Below, in pieces: positions 40,718-51,729 of a stretch of DNA of 64,000 nucleotides. Position 1 is the first letter of the stretch. The number at the start of each line of letters is the position of its first letter. The position numbers and the translations under genes are program-made. A model generated the notes under the pieces. It had not been told where the DNA came from. It did no database searches and worked only from the letters and a program-made list of their open reading frames with translations. Location: positions 173,094,912 to 173,158,911 of the forward strand of contig NC_073696.1 in the NCBI RefSeq assembly GCF_029784165.1. Direction: 5' to 3'. Origin of the DNA: Wyeomyia smithii (Eukaryota > Arthropoda > Insecta > Diptera > Culicidae).

Positions 40718-43159
40718 TCAAACTACATCTAATTCTTGAACTACATAGAAAACGATTGTTTCACATTTAATTCCTGCCAAAAGAATGCCATAATAATTTG
40801 CATTCAATTTGTTATATTTCAACACATATCCAGGTTTAAAATCAGTGCCGTTTATTCTAAAATGATTCAACGTTTGGACACTATCAGGTACATCAAAGAG
40901 AAGTGAAGCAAAATGAAGTTTATTCTTCTCTTCAACTGATGTGGATATAATGGTAACTTCATCTATCGTAAAGCTATGATGAATAATGGAATTGGCTTGT
41001 TTTAGACTGAGGCGCTTAGTTAGACTATACGAAAGGTTTATAAAATTGTTACATGTTTTACCTTGCGCTTTCGATTCCTTAAATTTACTTTCGAACATCA
41101 TGCAGCTACTATGAGCTATTGGTCCAATGTTTAGGCAAACTTGAGGGTAATGCGAAAGGTGGTGGATTTTGTTAATGGCTTTAAAATTTGGGAAACATTG
41201 ATTGATTAAAATGTAAAAATGAGATATCGCTGCTTTGAGGTCATTAATATGATCTACTCGAAGTTTGTTCGAAAAACAGATAAAACTAATTTCTAGCATA
41301 CAAGCAATGATTTCCGAGAACAAAGGTTTCACTGATAACATTTCACTAAAAACGAAAGGAAATGAACGCAACAGCAACCAACACTGAGACGCAGACTGGC
41401 TGATCGCGTTACTGTTTGACTTAAGCTGCACACTTGAAAAATTGGCCGAAGGTTTTTCAGAAACCTCAGTTTGCCCGTAATCAAAGCAGTCTATCAGGTT
41501 ATTCACTTCTTCATCGGTCAGTAGTTTGCAATCATTGACAGTAACATCCAAAAAATTTTTTATTATCATCGGGAACACTCCCTCAAGGAGATCGTGCATT
41601 GGGTCGAAGCAATAATTTTTCGGCCAACGAAAATATTCCAGCTGGTGCAGTGCACAAACTGCTTTCAGTCCGCATTGTGACGGTAAAATTTGTCTGCACT
41701 GTATAGAAGTCAATTCATTTCCAACGGATTCTGCAGTTCTGTGTACAAAAATATCCCCGAACTTTCCATCCAACAAGTTGCCTCTCGTAATTTTGCACAT
41801 ACGACAAAAATAGTTAGCTGCAGGACCTAACATTCCAAAAATATCATGGACAGTTAGAGTGTCACCCAGCAAACTAATCAGCACTGCTCGCATAATCCAA
41901 AACCCGGACTCTGTTTTCACCCTGACACCCTCATTTGATTCCAATAACAATAAATCTTTAATCAACGGCTGCAAAATGCGCTTGTATCCATATCGCTTTA
42001 GAACGCTTGACTTGACCATTAATGCAATATAAATTCTGTCCAGTGAAGAATTGATGCGAGGATTGAAGTTTTGCACCTTGAAACAAATGTTAGTAAGTTT
42101 ATTCTTCCCTTTTCTGGAACCCAAAGGATTGAGGTATTCGCCTTCGTCAATGTGGAACGAGAGTCGCAAGGACTGTGGGTATTTAATCAAAAAAGAATGC
42201 TGTGCAAACTGTGTGCCATCCTTGAATGATTGAAGAGTACCTTCCGGACTTATTTCTTCATTTTCAATCATCTTTCGAGCCGCTGGGTTAGACATCAGTA
42301 ACCTTAATGTTTCTAACACTGAAATATAGTGAAACGTGTCTTTCTGGATTCTAGTTTCGAAAAACAAGCTGTTGTTTTTAGCTATTTGTTGATATTTTCG
42401 ACCACGCGCTCGACTTGTTATTGAACGCTTTATTATTTTTCGTTGGCCCACAACTGTATCAACTGCTTCTGGAACTGGACAGCCTACCTTGAAGCTCAGA
42501 AATGAAGCATTAGCTTCTGGTGTCAGTACATCCGAAAAAATATTGGGAATGTACAAAGAGTTGATGAGTTGGATGAAATCCAGTGTTTCGTTTTCATCGA
42601 ATAAGTTTCGCTTGTTTTGAAAGTATTCCTTCACTAATGACATGATGAATTTCTGACTCCAATTTAATCCGGATATTAACATACCAATAATCATTTGAAT
42701 TTTTTTCTCTGGGAGGGCCACATCACATCGGAGCTCAGTAATTAACCGTATTATAGCATTTGACATGTCACCAAACGACACCGGCTCCTGATAGAAAAAA
42801 GGATTTTTTATGCCACAATCCTCAGGTAAAATGTTGGGTGAGCTTATTTGAACAGATGGACAAGAAACAACATTCTCAATGTCCGACTCAGAATCAATAT
42901 GTGGATTGCTCATTTTCTCAAATGGATGATGTCTTAAAATATGTTTCTTTAGATCATGGAAGTAGCTGTATATCACTCCACATACACTGCATTTATATGG
43001 AATTGCACATTTTTTGCTTGTGGGTAAATGATGAATCATTCTCAAATGCTCCTTCAATTCATCGACGTAACCGTTTATACTTTGATGACATCCATCCATA
43101 TGGCATTGTAAACCTATAAAATTTTTTAAATAAACACTTTTTGTAAAATTTCTACTCAT
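40718..43159 (-). CDS. C2H2 zinc finger / TNP2-like transposase, 813 aa, intact
   Basis: A single uninterrupted frame from ATG at 43159 to the stop at 40718. Residues 19-43 (C-x4-C...H-x4-H) and 57-77 (C-x2-C-x12-H-x3-H) form two C2H2 fingers. The middle and C-terminal regions follow the order I know from CACTA/En-Spm TNP2 transposases: a segment with LLGDTLTVHDIFGMLGPAAN, the FCRMCKI Cys pair and VHR, then YCFDPMHDLLEGVFP (compare DVMHxEKN in TNP2), and HYPQVCLNIGPIA with a following MFESKFKE. So it is probably a transposase or a gene descended from one. No CACTA ends or target duplication were found around it. Intactness beside decayed elements suggests recent arrival or selection. Its upstream DNA is split 15 bases before the ATG by a 3.3-kb insertion. 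Confidence 0.65.
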   Translation of the reverse strand: MSRNFTKSVYLKNFIGLQCHMDGCHQSINGYVDELKEHLRMIHHLPTSKKCAIPYKCSVCGVIYSYFHDLKKHILRHHPFEKMSNPHIDSESDIENVVSCPSVQISSPNILPEDCGIKNPFFYQEPVSFGDMSNAIIRLITELRCDVALPEKKIQMIIGMLISGLNWSQKFIMSLVKEYFQNKRNLFDENETLDFIQLINSLYIPNIFSDVLTPEANASFLSFKVGCPVPEAVDTVVGQRKIIKRSITSRARGRKYQQIAKNNSLFFETRIQKDTFHYISVLETLRLLMSNPAARKMIENEEISPEGTLQSFKDGTQFAQHSFLIKYPQSLRLSFHIDEGEYLNPLGSRKGKNKLTNICFKVQNFNPRINSSLDRIYIALMVKSSVLKRYGYKRILQPLIKDLLLLESNEGVRVKTESGFWIMRAVLISLLGDTLTVHDIFGMLGPAANYFCRMCKITRGNLLDGKFGDIFVHRTAESVGNELTSIQCRQILPSQCGLKAVCALHQLEYFRWPKNYCFDPMHDLLEGVFPMIIKNFLDVTVNDCKLLTDEEVNNLIDCFDYGQTEVSEKPSANFSSVQLKSNSNAISQSASQCWLLLRSFPFVFSEMLSVKPLFSEIIACMLEISFICFSNKLRVDHINDLKAAISHFYILINQCFPNFKAINKIHHLSHYPQVCLNIGPIAHSSCMMFESKFKESKAQGKTCNNFINLSYSLTKRLSLKQANSIIHHSFTIDEVTIISTSVEEKNKLHFASLLFDVPDSVQTLNHFRINGTDFKPGYVLKYNKLNANYYGILLAGIKCETIVFYVVQELDVV

Positions 43160-43174
43160 TCAATAATAACGAAG
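43147..43174. repeat. Target duplication (left), 28 bp
   Basis: Begins AATTTCTACTCATTCAATAA and is identical to 46514-46541. It overlaps the start codon of the TNP2-like ORF on the minus strand, so a second copy of that start sequence exists on the far side of the insertion. Confidence 0.92.
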
Positions 43175-46100
43175 GCTTCGCGAACAGACGTCTTTTTCCG
43201 CGTCCACGTTTTTCCGCGTTGTTTTATTTTTACAAATATTGATGGAATTTGATAAAAAAGATGAAAAAGTTAACAGGAAAGTTTGCGGATGGCGTTAGGA
43301 CTAAAGTTCACTAATCGCGTGTGACCCATCAAATATTTCTTAAAAGGCGTGATATATAATAAAATCAACGGAATCTTGTTTGCCGACGTAGTACAATGAA
43401 GTCAGTGTAGTGTAAAAAAATGAATGTTGTGAACTCCTTTGTAAATTAACTTGAATTGCAATTTGTGTGAACAAAAGAAAAGTATTGCAATGAGTTTCTT
43501 CAAGGGCAAAGGTTTACAGGAAGAGATGTCGATGTGCGTGTAATAAAGTGATTCTAGTGATGCCTTACAGTATTCGGCAACGTGCTTTTTGTGGAAAATT
43601 GGCGAGGCGCTACGCCCCGACTATTTGCTATTCTTTCTAGCCGTATTCGATTTGTGTGCGTGTGTATATTTACTAGGCATGGTGCGATGCGATGATTCGC
43701 GAATGGTGATAGTGGAATAGAATAGTGGTCTGCAATCGTTAAGATGAGTATAGCAAGTTCCATAATCAAACCATTTTGTTTCTGTAATGGAGGAGCTGCA
43801 TTTAGTGAGGGATTTTATTATGTCAATTTCGTTTATGTGGCGGGCTACAGCGGGACTACACCCTATGTAATCCACATACTGTTTTTTTTAATTCCATTTG
43901 ACAGAAATTGCATATGTGTTGGTTTTAGATTTAACAAATAAACTGAAGTATATTCTATATTTATACACCCAGTGTAGCCCGGTGGGCCGTTTTGGAATCG
44001 ACTATTCTGCGTTTTGATAGACGCAGTGCATTGAAAGACTTTTGCCTAAGCTAACCCATATTTTAAACTTAGAATATTTTTTCGAATATCCATTATTTCA
44101 TAATTGTTGTTGCGTTTGGGTAAGGTTCGAAACTTTCTTTGTAGACTGGCTTGATGGCTTTTTTTATATTCTTTTCATGATTTGTTTAGCTTTTGAAAGA
44201 TACGGTATGCACACAATTTTAAAATATTCATTATAAAATTGTTAATGACTGTATGGCATTTTCTCAATTGATTTGGAATAGTTTACTGTAACCCGTGACT
44301 ATATGCACCTTATCTTATTTTTAAGCTTTGAATGCATAAATTGTGCCAAATTTAAAATTCCAAAGGTGTATTTTCTCCAGTTGCGTTGACTTAGAAGAAT
44401 ATCCGCGCTGTTATTATTGAGAAAAAAATACCAATTATTTATTATTTACTCTTTCAACTATTCTTTTTTAAGGTATATTTTTATTAACTTTTTCCTCATA
44501 TATCTAAGTAGAAATCGCGAGCAGATTTATCGTTTGATTTAACACTACACAGTTCCGGATGCTTTCTCTTATTTGCGACTAATACTTTTGCTTCGTTTTC
44601 TTAGATCTGGACTACAAATGGAAAATTTTTATATTCGCTTATCAGAGTGAATCCTGATCCAACTTGCCCTTTCCTGCTGGAAAACCTCCTTCCTCTGACT
44701 TTTGTGGAGATGCAGAGTTTAACACGGTCTCCAAATAGCGAGGGTCACACTGACATCCCTTCCCTCTTCCCACCTGATTGCGGGGACGTGGCCGGTGTCG
44801 ATGTCGTTATTGATCCTTTAAAGTATTGAGTCACTAAAACTTGTACAATGAGAATGGTCGGTCACTCCCAGCCCCATTTAGTTGATTCAATGTGCAATTT
44901 TACTGATTCGGATCAATCACGGAGTGCGACCATTGATATGTGCAGTCAGTCAAGCTAAGCTAAGCTAAGCACAGATTCATCGTTTTAGGTGTAATGCCGG
45001 TTATGCCTCACGATTCATATGGCGGTGGGTTCATGCGTCATTTGATGTAGAATTCGGTGTAGCAGTCTTCCACTAGAGTCGTTCGTTTCTGGTTGCGAGC
45101 TGCGTCTGAATTTTACTTACACCGCCTAAGAAAGTGTATTTGGATTTTGGAATACTTAAAAATTCCAAATAAAAAAATGCGATGGTTTTATTTTGTTAGA
45201 TATGTTCTCTTAGTTCTATTTTGGATTTCTTTAGCTTTTGAATATTTTTTTTCTAGCTTCGAAAGATGACACGGGTTCGAAACCATAAAACCAATAATGA
45301 CCACATTGGCATTTTGCAAATTTATTATATTTTTATTATTTATTAAATTTATTATATTTTTTATATTTTTCGAGCTTTGGATGCATGAGTATTGCCAAGT
45401 TTCAAATTTAATAGGAATATTCTCTCGTGCGTCTACGAAAACGATAATCGCGTTGTTACTTCTTATGTGTGCTTACACCGGTTGCCGTAGTGTGAATGAT
45501 AATATTTATTATGATTAACAGTGAAACAGACTATTGACAGACTAACCAATTGTCTACACGAAAAACTGTCGGATTTTCCATCCATAAATCTACGCGAAAA
45601 TAACGTTTCGTTGTTACCCGTGTGTACGGCGCGCATAGAATTTACGAGATTATTGAAATCGTATATAGTTTGCTAGAGGCTAGCTATCCGGCAAACTTTG
45701 TCCCGCTCATTTATACTTTCTTCATCTAATTAACTCTGGCCACTAACGACGGGTTCACCTTTTTTTACCAAATATTCGTGACATCAGGTTTTTCAGGTGT
45801 TTTTCGCGGTATCGTAGCGTTTTTTTTTTCTTTTAGAAGAGACGAAGTCTATACGAGAGACGTCGCTACTCAATCTGTAAGGTAGAAAACTAAATGTCCG
45901 GTTGACCAAACCTCAAAAGACTCCGCGTCGATACATTCCATGAGGTCGTATTATCTACACTGTAGATTCTACAGATAAATCAACAACGCGCAATAGTTTT
46001 CGGTATAAAGATGATCACCTTACAAGGAGATGTCCGATTAAGTCCAGTATCTTTGCGTATTCTCATTACTACGGCGTTATTTCATCAAACAGAAAAAGTT

Positions 46101-46513
46101 CAGAACACATAATGAATTTCGTGACGGATGTAATGAACTTGTAGGCGCGACATTTGGTCTAAGGAACCCGACACTCGAAATCAGTAAATCGTTTACCGAA
46201 ACGAACCCTGCTGTATACCCTGCCCTTTCTCCAACATCCCAGTGATTTCTCGTGGAAGTGCAGAGGTGTTCTCGGCTTCCAATAAAGCGAGTATCACGTC
46301 AACATTTTCCCATACAAACTCCTTCTTTGACCTGCATTCGGATGCGGCCGGCGCTGGTATTGCCTTACATAAAGATTGAGATCTCCAGTTTTTACACATT
46401 GAGGATGCATGTTGGTCCCGAGCATCATCTGTTGGTTTTCTGTGTAATTACAGCTTATCTGGCAATAACGGAGTAGCAACCGTGGGCGGTCAATCATGCT
46501 CATGCTCATGCTC
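43175..46513 (+). mobile_element. 3.3-kb non-LTR-type insertion without coding capacity
   Basis: Bounded by a perfect 28-bp duplication and ending in the simple tail ATGCTCATGCTCATGCTC, as in target-primed LINE insertions whose 3' end is a short tandem repeat. No reverse transcriptase is encoded. Internally it looks dimeric: 44180-44990 and 45220-46513 share the order TTTAGCTTTTGAA, GAATGCAT...GCCAA, CGCGTTGTTA-like, then a GGTCTCC/GTGGCCGG block. The first unit ends with its own tail AAGCTAAGCTAAGCTAAGC (44955-44973). It is a non-autonomous element, or a deleted LINE that captured another. Confidence 0.75.
44640..44975 (+). repeat. Non-LTR 3'-end module with (TAAGC)n tail
   Basis: GTGAATCCTGATCCAACTTG ... 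GAGATGCAGAG ... GACGTGGCCGGTGTCG ... GATCAATCACGGAGTGCGAC ... TAAGCTAAGCTAAGC. The same module order appears at 60230-60410 plus 61930-62046, and in a diverged form at 46194-46513. It is the conserved 3' region of one retroelement family with exchangeable tails. Confidence 0.65.
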
Positions 46514-46541
46514 AATTTCTACTCATTCAATAATAACGAAG

Positions 46542-48180
46542 TCATTGAAAGAAAAGTATGAAATGTAACGAAAAATTACAACGTTGTCAATAATGAAACT
46601 CGCTTTGATACCGCATGAAATGACGAGCTACTCTGTGCATTTTTGTTGAAGTTTTGTTATCCAGAATATATTCCAAAATATTGAATACATAATATGTTTA
46701 TGGTTTAAAATTAGTATTTGACACGGCACGATACATTTTCTGTTTTACTGAGCCAAGTACAATTCGTATTAATTCTACGTTAGCAGGGAAAAGAGGGAGG
46801 CCTTTTTTTTATTCTCGCGGCCGACTACGAGCTAGTGGGGATTTAAGGTGAGATGAGGGGAGATACAATTCTTGCTTGTTATCGCGCAACACAAGAACTA
46901 ATCGACAAAAAAACACCCGTACGATAACTCGTGTATTGTTATTTTGCGAACTCAAACGGAGATAAACAATTTGCGTCTAATCGAGACGAAAGCAAAACAA
47001 CCGAATACATAATATGTACCGTTCTAAAATTATTTGTGGTATCTAACAAGATGCAACTAAACAACATGTAAAAAAGTATTCCGTTTTCGATCGAATGATA
47101 ATGGTATTTTTAACTACGCCAACAGTGTCGAGAAGGTAGCTAAATCGCCCAAACAGTGTTAAGAATCGTTCAAAACAATGATACGAAATTTTCAATAATA
47201 AGGGGGTCTGTGCACCGCTCTATCTATTTTAAATTCACTCGAGCTAGTTCGCATTCAAAAAAAGTTATGGTTCTATCCAGTTATTCAATATAGTTATACC
47301 GCTCTATTTTGATATGGTGGAATTAGATTCCTTCGCACAGTTCAACGACAAATTCAGTTACGATCTGGTTTATGATGTTTAACACCTAGATTACCGTTAA
47401 CTTCCAATTAAAGATAAACAGACAACCATCGATTTTATTGAAAGAAGAGCTAGCTTTGAAAAGATATGCAACAGTAATAGGTACTGCATTATACTACAAA
47501 CAGTTTTTGGTTATTCTTCTGCGACTGACGTGCCCAAATCTTAGCAATTTAGCTGACCTGGTATCTGGTGGACATCACTCGTTCGCCCAGATTGAGCGTA
47601 ATTTGAACGTTATCACTTTACATCCATTAATATAATTATTTGGAATTATATTGGCAGGGAGCAGGATTGTAGTTTTCTTTTTTATGATTTGCTAGTATTT
47701 TTTTTTATGATTTGCCATTATGGGTTTTCAATTTAAATATTTGATCCAATACAATTCGCCTTACTTACCCGTAAAACTGTCTGCGCCTTCCATGACCTGA
47801 AAAAGTGAAACAAACTGTCTTTGTAAACTGTAATTCTTGAAAATATAAAAATTATAAATACCTGCATGTGCAAATTAACTGCTGGGCAATTGAAATTATG
47901 TTGCAATTCTCAGGTTGCAATAAACCGTGGAGCGTGCTCTGAATAATCTAACTCAACAACTAGGCGCTTACCGTAAAAACTGATGAAAAGAAGTCTACAC
48001 TTGTAAATTTTAGTTTTTTTCGCATTAGCTTTGACGCTTGCGTTGCTTACTTGGACGATGAAAAAACTTCAATGACAATTACTCATAACTTTTTCACCCA
48101 TATTTGAGTAAAAATCACTTGAAGCGCTGCTGTAGTATTTGGGTGAAAATGAACTAGCTTCCAATGCGCAGGTTATTGAG
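46542..48180. other. Upstream region of the TNP2-like gene; nothing recognised
   Basis: This was directly upstream of the TNP2-like ORF before the insertion and should include its original promoter. No TATA box with a supporting initiator stands out. The frame at 47438-47635 has no motif. Confidence 0.35.
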
Positions 48181-48185
48181 TCATT

Positions 48186-48349
48186 GCGTTATTTTTACTT
48201 AACTTTCATGGATAATAATTACCCAACCAACATAAACATTGGGTTTTACCTAAATTTAGGTGATTTCGCGTTATTTTTACTTAACTTTCATGGATAATAA
48301 TTACCCAACCAACATAAACATTGGGTTTTACCTAAATTTAGGTGATTTC
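48186..48349. repeat. Two tandem copies of an 82-bp unit
   Basis: GCGTTATTTTTACTTAACTT at 48186 recurs at 48268. The units appear identical through GATTTC. The repeat lies inside a dispersed element with TACCTAAATTTAGGT words, related to 34605-34700. Confidence 0.9.
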
Positions 48350-48649
48350 GACGCATTCGGTGGGTACTATTCTGGGAGAGTGTAGTTTCCAAATCTGCGG
48401 TTTTTTTCATCGCTTATCTCTCCCTCTGAGGATCTCTAGTTGAGACACTTTGGAGTGAGAAAGAAGCAGTGTGGTAAAAGCATTTGCTACACGCAGGCAC
48501 ATACTGAAAGGGAAGTGCGCGGTGAATTTTTTCTCCTCTCCTTTCACATACTGAGGAGAATGACAAGCATGGTTCTAGACTAGATGTTTTGCTGAATGTC
48601 CTACTGACAAGCAAGATAAAGATAAGTATTCAAGATTTAGTATAAATAA

Positions 48650-49009
48650 ATTTCTTTACTTACTAAAACTCACCGAGCTTATAGTTTATCTTTTGAAAGA
48701 GAACTACCGAGTTCACAGCGAAACTATTCTCTGCGATTGGATTTCACTGAAAAAAAAACGGCTCTTTACTGTGCCGAACATTCAGCTTATAACACAAAGG
48801 TCATTAGACTGGTTTGCCGCTTCTCGGCTGGATTTGCCGAGAGCACAGTCAACTGTGTACCGCGATTCTCGGCATAAAATGACATCTGTCAAATATTGGT
48901 TTCCCGAGATTCTCGACAAAAGATATTCAGAAGAGATGGTTGTCGAGCACTCGGCTGTCCAAATCTCGGCACAAACAATGCCGAGATTCGGCGAAATTTT
49001 TTAAGTGTG
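48650..49009. mobile_element. CTCGGC-rich MITE, diverged copy
   Basis: Repeated TCTCGGC/GCCGAGA words and the end TTTTAAGTGTG at 49009 match the family of 29889-30519. The left terminus is degraded, so its start is approximate. Confidence 0.55.
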
Positions 49010-49261
49010 AATATATTACCACATACATCTTATCTAAGAGAAGAGTGGCCAAGATGATACCTCAATTTGCTCCAGGTTTTTTGCTCCAAACTTGATTGGC
49101 TGATTTTGACAGCACGCGTGTGTGACAATATTTAAAAGGGGTTCAGATTGCCGTGTTGCTGAACAACTGGTGTTTATCCCAATCATTAAGTAAGTGAAAG
49201 TTTAAAATTGTGGATACAATTTTGTTTTGGTTGAGGTAAATAAAAGTAAAAATGAATTTGA
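49010..49261. other. Short spacer before the THAP exon
   Basis: Unassigned. It may contain the 5' end of the THAP-domain gene that follows. Confidence 0.3.
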
Positions 49262-49440
49262 ATGAAATGCCAAGCGTTTGGTTGTAAAAGTTACTGTGGT
49301 TCCGGTCTGGGCAATAAATTTTATCCATTTCCCAAGGATGCAGAAGCTTATCGACAGTTGCTAAAAATATGCGTGGAATCTGAGAAAGATATTCCAAATT
49401 TGAACATCCCACGCAATAGTCGAATATGCAGGGAAGGTTT
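49262..49440 (+). CDS. THAP-domain first exon (partial gene)
   Basis: ATG 49262 opens MKCQAFGCKSYCGSGLGNKF, then FPKDAEAYRQLLKICVES and IPRNSRICREGF. It has the THAP layout: N-terminal C-x4-C, a phenylalanine-proline step, and a late ICxEHF-like motif, here with Gly where His is expected. The final zinc-binding His is thus missing unless a splice donor lies just before it. Downstream the sequence turns into a T run and a SINE, and no further exons were found. Likely a fragment. Confidence 0.6.
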
Positions 49441-49526
49441 TTTTTATTATTATGTTTGTAACGTTATTATTGTAACGTGAAATCAAGCTTTTCTTCTCAA
49501 ACAACCATTTTACCCTTGATGCTACA

Positions 49527-49735
49527 ATCTCCTGGTTTCGAGGTACGATGCTGCCCTAACAATCCAGTCTTCGCATGTTCTCGAATCCCGACTGTTGGTG
49601 TTAGCAAGATCGTAGCGCCTAGCCCCGCAATTGTATACTAACAGTTGGATGCGGAATCTGTGTATAATAAACAAGTCAAGTTCCGATACGGAATGTAGTT
49701 CCAAGGCTTTGCTTTTGGTTTGCTTTGCTTTTGCA
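49527..49735 (+). mobile_element. tRNA-derived SINE (copy 1)
   Basis: Box A-like TGGTTTCGAGGTACGATG and box B-like TGTTCTCGAATCCCG are spaced as in a tRNA gene, followed by TAGCCCCGCAATTGT and TTCCGATACGGAATGTAG. The tail is GGCTTTGCTTTTGGTTTGC. It is closely similar to 54630-54845. One extra base in box B and no clear target duplication suggest an older copy. Confidence 0.85.
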
Positions 49736-50394
49736 ACAGGAATTGAGTGTTTTGCCGAGTATTTTTAATTGTGTTCTATTCAAAATCTCATCATCAAATC
49801 TGGAGAAGTGAGCAAAACAAGAAGAAAAAGTTTGACAATAGAAGTATGATGATGTAAATATAGACGAAATTTTGTTGTATTGTTTTATATGTTGTTTGTA
49901 GTAGTCTAATTTCATTGTTGCGGTTTTTGTTAAATAAAAATAAAATTATCAAATAAATAAATTTTTCTGGTTGCACTGAATTTTGCGTAAGGCAAACGAA
50001 AATAATGTTCAACCGGGGATATGTTTCATACTAATGAAGAAGAGAAAGAAGCCACTTGGCCACTCTTCTCTTAGCATCTTATGTATGCGAATGGAATATA
50101 ACCCTGATAGTAAGCAAAGTGACATTTCTGTCGCTGGCTTGTGGAAAATATAACCCTGATTTACACGTCATGACAGGGATGCCAAATGTGAAGATATGTG
50201 TTAATATTGAAAATATTTGAGTGCGTGTGAATAAGTGGAAGCCTAATAGTCGGTTGATTAACCGCACTCGATTGAATGTGCCACTAGAAATTTTGTAAAC
50301 TTTTTAGCATAGCCCTGGTTCCAAACAGTCCTTCAACTAATCTTTAATGCGTTGAAGATTCTGATTATGTTTGAGAATAAATAAGTTTTTAGAA
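49736..50394. other. No feature recognised
   Basis: AT-rich, no gene or element with definable ends. Confidence 0.35.
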
Positions 50395-50985
50395 AAAATA
50401 TTGTGCAGATTTGTATAAATTTGCAAATGTTTGCAGTTTTTTCATAGTTTTTGCAGACTCCTTATAACTGCACAAACTTTCCCAAATTGGGTTGTTTAGA
50501 TATTCACGGATTTCCGATTTTTATATATCATCTAAAAGAGTGTAATTTTCTGAGCAAAACGTGTTTTTTTAAAACTTTATATCATTATCCTTCGATTTTT
50601 AAATGAAGAATTAAAATTCGCTCCAAATCGCTACAATGACAGTTGGTATATGGGCGAACTGTCATTGTAGCGATTTCGAGCAGTTTTAAATCTTGATTTA
50701 AAAAGTGAAGGACAACGATAAAAAAATTTTAAATCACGTTTTACTCAGAAAATGCAGATCTTTCAGATGATATGAAAAACTGATATAGCTAAACAAGCCA
50801 ATTATGCGTAGTCTTTTGGACTCGTGAACGATTTTTTTTCGAATCACGGATAGATCTTTTCAGATTTCAAGGAGATTTGTTGTTTCTCGCTGTTTGGCGC
50901 AGACCGTCCATATCAGAAGATATTTCCGGTTTTTTTTATCAGTACAGACATTTTTCAAAAACATCTGGCATCTCTGGTGCTAAGA
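50395..50985. mobile_element. GCAGATTT-rich MITE, copy split by another MITE
   Basis: The left part 50395-50486 and right part 50802-50985 align with 31740-31999 in the same order. They end in AAACATCTGGCATCTCTGG. The break is filled exactly by the AATTGGGTTGTT element. Confidence 0.75.
50487..50801. mobile_element. MITE with AATT duplication (copy 2)
   Basis: The ends TTGGGTTGTTTAGATATTC and GATATAGCTAAACAAGCCAA are inverted. It is a full-length relative of 22831-23157. Comparison with the uninterrupted GCAGATTT element at 31850-31870 supports AATT as a 4-bp target duplication. Confidence 0.87.
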
Positions 50986-51002
50986 AATGTCAATCAATGA
51001 TC

Positions 51003-51174
51003 TCGTAATTCGCGACTTCGAAGTTGAAAGAGTTTTAAAGGCTGTTCGCACCTAGGCGAACTCTCATATACAATTGTCAAAATGTGTGTGATGACAAAAG
51101 CAAAAATATTTCCTTCCTTCTTTTTCACATGCAAAAACCAAACAAATATCCGCAGCTTCGTAGTCGCGAATTCT
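51003..51174. mobile_element. MITE related to the 163-bp tandem pair
   Basis: AATTCGCGACTTCGAAG and CTTCGTAGTCGCGAATT form the ends. The interior (TTCGCACCTAGGCGAACTCT, ATTTCCTTCCTTCTTTTTCA) matches 7695-8020. It is a single diverged copy and confirms that the tandem pair is a dimer of an inverted-repeat element. Confidence 0.85.
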
Positions 51175-51729
51175 GTCGTGACCGATTTGTTGTTATCTTG
51201 TAGAAGTCGTTGAAAATTTTCTGCAAAACCTGACGGTTTATTAAAGTGTAACAATACATATTCGAAAACAGTAAGTTTTCAAATAAGTTGTTTTCAGTAG
51301 TGCTTGTTCACAATATGCGGATTTTTGTTAAAAACAGATTTCACATTTACACCGAGCTGTCTTCTAATATCGATTTTTCAATCAGATTTTCACCTAAGAA
51401 AAAAACAGAATAGGTTTCAAAAAATGTTATTCATAACATTGTTTTACGGTTTGTAATATGGCTTAATAACAAATTTGTTGCAAGAATCAAACTTGAATGC
51501 AGCTTCCTCATTTTAGCTTTCTTATTGCATACAGATCAATCGCGAAAATTCTTGATCTTTGAAAAGTGTACACTAATAACTTAAAACATCTCACAACACT
51601 ATAAAATACTCTACCATATAAAAATGCACCAAATTTAGATATTTTTACAACATTAAACGAAACGAAAATTAACATGCTTATAGTGTAAAGTTGAAGCGAT
51701 ATTGACATAGTTACAGAATATAATAATGT
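51175..51729. other. No feature recognised
   Basis: No conserved coding sequence or element. Ends at the G-rich terminus of the next element. Confidence 0.35.
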
